Translations under genes and position numbers: made by a program
In this document: positions 31,709-34,713 of the stretch, piece after piece
Layout of the letters: every line of letters starts with the position of its first letter
How positions within the stretch are numbered: the stretch's first letter is position 1
Notes under the pieces: generated by a model
What the model saw: the letters and a program-made list of their open reading frames with translations, nothing else
Told to the model about the DNA's origin: nothing
Databases searched by the model: none
Assembly: GCA_903864455.1 (NCBI GenBank)
Contig: CAIPFW010000233.1
Coordinates: 1-34,713, forward strand
Length of the DNA stretch: 34,713 bases
Source: an uncultured Anaplasmataceae bacterium
GTDB lineage: Bacteria; Pseudomonadota; Alphaproteobacteria; Rickettsiales; CAIPFW01
Direction: 5' to 3'

Positions 31709-33208
31709 ATGATATTTAGAGATATGACGAATGAAGATAAGTCAAAGCTTTGGTTTGCAGTGATCGCTTTTGTGGTCTTTATAATTGTAGGCACTCTTAT
31801 AGAATTTTTAGTATATAATAAGAAGGTTGTAGCGAAGTTTATGGCGAACAATAAAGAGTTAATTTATTCATTGATCGGAATAGTAATCCTAATTCCAGCT
31901 ATTTTAATAGTGAATGTAATTATATTTTTATATGCAGAAGAGAAAAGCAACAAAAATAACGACGCACTAGATGATCTTCGCTCAGAAAAAGATCGTTTTC
32001 AGATAACAAGAAATGAGCTATATGAAAAGATTCTATTGTATGAACATGAAAAAATGTTCGCTAAAGTAAAAATTTCTTGCATAAAGGGAGATAAAGGGAT
32101 GGAATTTATTCCGATCATTAAATTTCCCTGTGCGGATGCAGAGAGTAGTCTGAGTGAAGCCATCGATTCTTTTGAGCAAAGAGTTGATGATAAAAGCATT
32201 TTTTCTGTTTGCGATATGCATGATGTTAATGAAAAATTAAAAAAAAAGATAGTAGTCATTACGGATATAAACTCTCTAAGAGAGAGGTTAAAAATAGAAA
32301 TAGACGACTCTTTGATTCAGAAGGAACTGCAAGAACGCAGGAAATTCAAATACGATCTTGAAAAATATAATGATGATCGAGACAAGCTTGTTAATATCGT
32401 CGCAGAACATAATATTCTTGTTAATGATTACAATGAAAAAAAAAAGCTACATAAAGAAAAATTAAAAGGTATAGAATCGATAGAAGATCCGAAAGAAAAG
32501 AATGAAGAAATAAAAGAGTGGAATTCGATGAATCTATTAATAATGCAGGAGGGAGAAGGCTTACAAAAGAAATCTGGAGAGCTAGAGAAAGAAAGCAATG
32601 TGATTAAAAATAGGGGGCTCGAGATTGAAGGAATGCAAAATGAAAGAAGGAGTGTTTTTAAAGATGGGTTTGCAGATGAGTTTCGAAAAGAATTTCAAGA
32701 ACTAGAAGGTTTTAAAAAAGAAACAACTAAGTGTGATGAGCAAATAACTGAGCGTGATGAACAAATAACTGAGCTTAATAAACGAATAACTAAGTTTAAT
32801 AAACTAATAAATGGACAACAAGTAGAGGCATTTTATAGAAATGCATTAAGAATTTCTTTGAAGCAAATGAACGATATAAAAAGTAAAAGAAATTCAGTCG
32901 CTGAGAAACATAATAAAGCATTAGAGGATTTAAAAAATAAGGAAAAAAAACAGGAAGAGATATTTAACTCACCTGAAACAACATTTGCAAAAAAAAAAGC
33001 GTCGCTTATAGCATCAAAATTTATTTCAAATGTTTTTGATTTAGCGATACAAAATCTTAAAGAAAGACGTGATTTTATAGATACCCGTATCGGATGGAAT
33101 GATCGCGATATAGAGAAGAAGTTGATAGGATGCCAACCTTCGTTTTTTAATCCAATTAATAATTTTAAAATATTGAATCATAAAGAAGGTGGCGATAAAA
33201 AAATTTAG
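31709..33208 (+). CDS. Unknown two-TM protein with a long coiled coil
   Basis: A 499-residue protein. Two membrane segments (about 14-35 and 49-74) are followed by a long, charged, helical region (75-480) with strong coiled-coil character. Around 342-369 four tandem 7-residue units (CDEQITE, RDEQITE, LNKRITK, FNKLING) reflect a 21-bp DNA repeat. The start may be ATG 31709 or the second ATG at 31724 (MTNEDKSKLW). I do not recognise a family. Two A10 runs (32436-32445, 32989-32998) are in frame and are possible slippage or mutation points. Its layout (membrane anchor, cytoplasmic coil) recalls membrane-anchored scaffold proteins, which is only a structural comparison. Confidence 0.7.
   Translation: MIFRDMTNEDKSKLWFAVIAFVVFIIVGTLIEFLVYNKKVVAKFMANNKELIYSLIGIVILIPAILIVNVIIFLYAEEKSNKNNDALDDLRSEKDRFQITRNELYEKILLYEHEKMFAKVKISCIKGDKGMEFIPIIKFPCADAESSLSEAIDSFEQRVDDKSIFSVCDMHDVNEKLKKKIVVITDINSLRERLKIEIDDSLIQKELQERRKFKYDLEKYNDDRDKLVNIVAEHNILVNDYNEKKKLHKEKLKGIESIEDPKEKNEEIKEWNSMNLLIMQEGEGLQKKSGELEKESNVIKNRGLEIEGMQNERRSVFKDGFADEFRKEFQELEGFKKETTKCDEQITERDEQITELNKRITKFNKLINGQQVEAFYRNALRISLKQMNDIKSKRNSVAEKHNKALEDLKNKEKKQEEIFNSPETTFAKKKASLIASKFISNVFDLAIQNLKERRDFIDTRIGWNDRDIEKKLIGCQPSFFNPINNFKILNHKEGGDKKI
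32732..32815 (+). repeat. Four tandem 21-bp repeats inside the coiled-coil gene
   Basis: Units start at 32732, 32753, 32774 and 32795. The first two are almost identical (TGTGATGAGCAAATAACTGA and CGTGATGAACAAATAACTGA plus G); the third and fourth are diverged. Each unit codes for one heptad, so copy-number change would lengthen or shorten the coil by exactly two helical turns without a frameshift. Confidence 0.85.
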
Positions 33209-33264
33209 ACTAAATTAATTGTACTGTTTTTAATATAAAAAAATTTCCTCAAAAATTCAACATT

Positions 33265-34557
33265 CTATCCAAATTTCACATTTGACGACCACATCGGATC
33301 CGTCGCATCTCCGGGAGTTTTAACAATTTTATGATGGCGACCGGTTATGTCAACCATATATAATCGAGATTTTTTACTTCCTTTTGATGTTGAGCTAAAA
33401 ATAAGCAATTTACCATTTGGAGACCAAGAGGGCGCTTCTATCATATGCCCAGAAGCTAAAATCTTCTCCTCATCGCCATTTGGCCTCATAATTCCAATAT
33501 AAAACACTCCGTTCAAAATTTTTATAAAAGATATATAGTCACCATTCGGCGACCACACAGGATTGAGGTATCGCCCTTGTCCAAAGCTCACTCGTTTCTG
33601 GTCTGAGCCATCATTTCTCATCACATACAGTTGCGGTGAGCGAGAGCGGTCAGAATTAAAAATAATAAACTGATTGTCGGGTGAATAGGACGGAGATGTG
33701 TTGATGAATTCATTATTCGTCAGTTGTTTTTTTGCATAGCTGTTGATATCAAATTTAAAAATATTCGTTGCACCGTTTTTTGACATGGCAAGCAATGCGA
33801 TATTAATATCAAATCCAAATCGTGGAGCTGATGTCATGCCATCAAAATCACCAAGTGGTTGATGACTATTCATTATTCTGTCGTAAAGATAAACTTTCGG
33901 CGTTTTGTCAGCATAGGACATATAAAGAATTTTTTTGCTATCGGATGAGATTCTCGGGCTCAATATCATATATTTCTCGGATGTGATGTATGAATGGTTT
34001 TCACCATCGTAGTCCATCGTTGCTAATCTTTTAATTTTTTTATCAAATGGGCCGTATTCCGAAACATACAAAATTCTTGTATTAAAATACCCCGGATCAT
34101 TTGTTGCGCCTTCATAAATATCATCAGCAACGATGTGTCCGAGTTGACGCCATTTTGATTGATCGATTTCAATAATTTTCCCAGAGATTTGTTTTTTGTT
34201 GAATGCATTCCAGATTCTATATTTCAATTGAATATTCTTGCCATGTCGTTCGATTTTTCCAATGAGAATAAAATTTATATCTTTCTTTATCCAAGATGCG
34301 AATGAAGGAAAGCTATCTAAAGTCAAATTATCATAATTTTCATGATGAACTTTGAAAAGACTTGAATTATTAAGGTCATCTCGAATCACTGATTCAATAT
34401 TCATATTCTCAGCGTTTAAGCTCTGGTCGTTTATTCCCAGAACAGCGACGTTTATCGGTTGAACATTCCCACTGTCTATGTCTACGGACAAAACGGCGTA
34501 TGAGTTCGTGCCAACAAAACATACAAAGAGGAAAAATAGAAGATTTTTTTTATTCAT
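33265..34557 (-). CDS. tolB: Tol-Pal system periplasmic protein TolB
   Basis: A 430-residue protein with a signal peptide (residues 1-21, MNKKNLLFFLFVCFVGTNSYA). The N-terminal domain has INVAVLGI and FILIGKIERHGKNIQLKYRIW; the beta-propeller shows the repeated blades SPRISSDSKKILYMS, SPSYSPDNQFIIFNSDRS, NPVWSPNGDYISF and APSWSPNGKLLIFSS. TolB binds Pal and helps the outer membrane close during division. pal and tolQRA are not seen in this window. It is convergent with the coiled-coil gene, with 56 bases between and no clear terminator hairpin. Confidence 0.96.
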   Translation of the reverse strand: MNKKNLLFFLFVCFVGTNSYAVLSVDIDSGNVQPINVAVLGINDQSLNAENMNIESVIRDDLNNSSLFKVHHENYDNLTLDSFPSFASWIKKDINFILIGKIERHGKNIQLKYRIWNAFNKKQISGKIIEIDQSKWRQLGHIVADDIYEGATNDPGYFNTRILYVSEYGPFDKKIKRLATMDYDGENHSYITSEKYMILSPRISSDSKKILYMSYADKTPKVYLYDRIMNSHQPLGDFDGMTSAPRFGFDINIALLAMSKNGATNIFKFDINSYAKKQLTNNEFINTSPSYSPDNQFIIFNSDRSRSPQLYVMRNDGSDQKRVSFGQGRYLNPVWSPNGDYISFIKILNGVFYIGIMRPNGDEEKILASGHMIEAPSWSPNGKLLIFSSTSKGSKKSRLYMVDITGRHHKIVKTPGDATDPMWSSNVKFG

Positions 34558-34604
34558 AATATTGATTTAAAGGTATTAAAATATTTTTTGCGTAATGAAT
34601 TTCT

Positions 34605-34633
34605 ATTATAAGCTTTTTTTTATTGTTTGTGAG
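34605..34633 (-). promoter_or_regulatory. Promoter of tolB
   Basis: On the minus strand CTCACA (34628-34633, 4 of 6) and a perfect TATAAT (34605-34610) with a 17-base spacer, 47 bases before the tolB ATG. Confidence 0.5.
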
Positions 34634-34709
34634 AATGAAAACTGTGACTTTGTATTATTTTTTTTAAGAGTGGTTTACGGAAGTAGTTTTTTATTTTGTT
34701 AAAAAACAT
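34620..34709 (-). CDS. Possible end of an upstream gene, or a chance short frame
   Basis: The minus strand is open from the right edge through an ATG at 34709 to a TAA at 34620, giving MFFNKIKNYFRKPLLKKII and a short histidine/serine-rich end. It could be the C-terminus of a gene beyond the window (tolB often follows tolA). It overlaps the tolB -35 box. The basic composition is not diagnostic. Confidence 0.2.
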   Translation of the reverse strand: MFFNKIKNYFRKPLLKKIIQSHSFHSHKQ

Positions 34710-34713
34710 CTTG

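Noticed and set aside
33209..33264. Terminator between the coiled-coil gene and tolB
   Set aside because: Only A/T runs are present; no stem of useful length was found.
1..34713. CRISPR array, transposase, integrase, toxin-antitoxin or restriction system
   Set aside because: No evenly spaced direct repeats, no DDE or tyrosine recombinase motifs and no methyltransferase motifs were seen in any intact frame.

Overview
The window is AT-rich, densely coded DNA that looks like the chromosome of an alphaproteobacterium with a reduced genome, most like the Rickettsiales or Holosporales. The pointers are a CckA-type hybrid histidine kinase, a mitochondrial-complex-I-39-kDa-like NAD(P)-binding protein, tRNA genes without an encoded CCA, a tRNA-Tyr/tRNA-Gly/tuf/S10 arrangement, no rpmD, a lone gene related to the tail gene g12 of alphaproteobacterial gene transfer agents (GTA), and many A/T homopolymers. 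The species cannot be named from the sequence alone.

Layout. (1) 1-4869, minus strand: an envelope-type gene run, read right to left. It holds a MoeB/ThiF-like E1 enzyme fused to a rhodanese domain, two secreted M16 peptidases (one with the zinc motif, one without), a degenerate PgpA-family membrane protein, and the start of a RodA/FtsW-like protein that runs off the left edge. (2) 4870-5131: a divergent promoter region with three tandem TTGACA-type promoters facing right. (3) 5132-20252, plus strand: tRNA-Tyr, tRNA-Gly, tuf, then the fused S10, spc and alpha ribosomal operons through secY, adk, rpoA and rplQ. The rplO (L15) reading frame is broken by one extra A in an A11 run. (4) 20309-21616: a terminator-like hairpin and a convergent, unusually long prs. 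(5) 21785-27445, plus strand: cckA, a shortened lysC, rpmE with an N-terminal extension, ndk, an NDUFA9-like gene and a small QN-repeat protein. (6) 27447-28526: obgE on the minus strand. (7) 28765-33208: a less conserved stretch with a one-TM unknown protein, gatC-folE, a 167-bp inverted-repeat element, an orphan GTA/phage DUF2460 tail gene (minus strand), and a two-TM coiled-coil unknown protein with 21-bp internal repeats. (8) 33265-34557: tolB on the minus strand, with its promoter near the right edge.

Most genes serve translation (ribosome, EF-Tu, L31, GatC, Obg), protein export (SecY), nucleotide supply (Adk, Ndk, Prs) and the envelope (TolB, M16 peptidases, SEDS protein, LysC probably for diaminopimelate). 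The strongest unusual signal is the rplO frameshift in the longest poly(A) tract of the window: an essential gene that needs slippage, a shortened protein, or a sequencing correction. Other things worth following are the degenerate PgpA, the enlarged Prs, the orphan GTA tail gene beside an inverted-repeat element, and the two unrecognised membrane proteins. No CRISPR array, transposase, rRNA gene or clear new defence system was seen. No gene-free stretch exceeds 300 bases; the longest are 4870-5131, 28527-28764 and 30721-30959, each described below.
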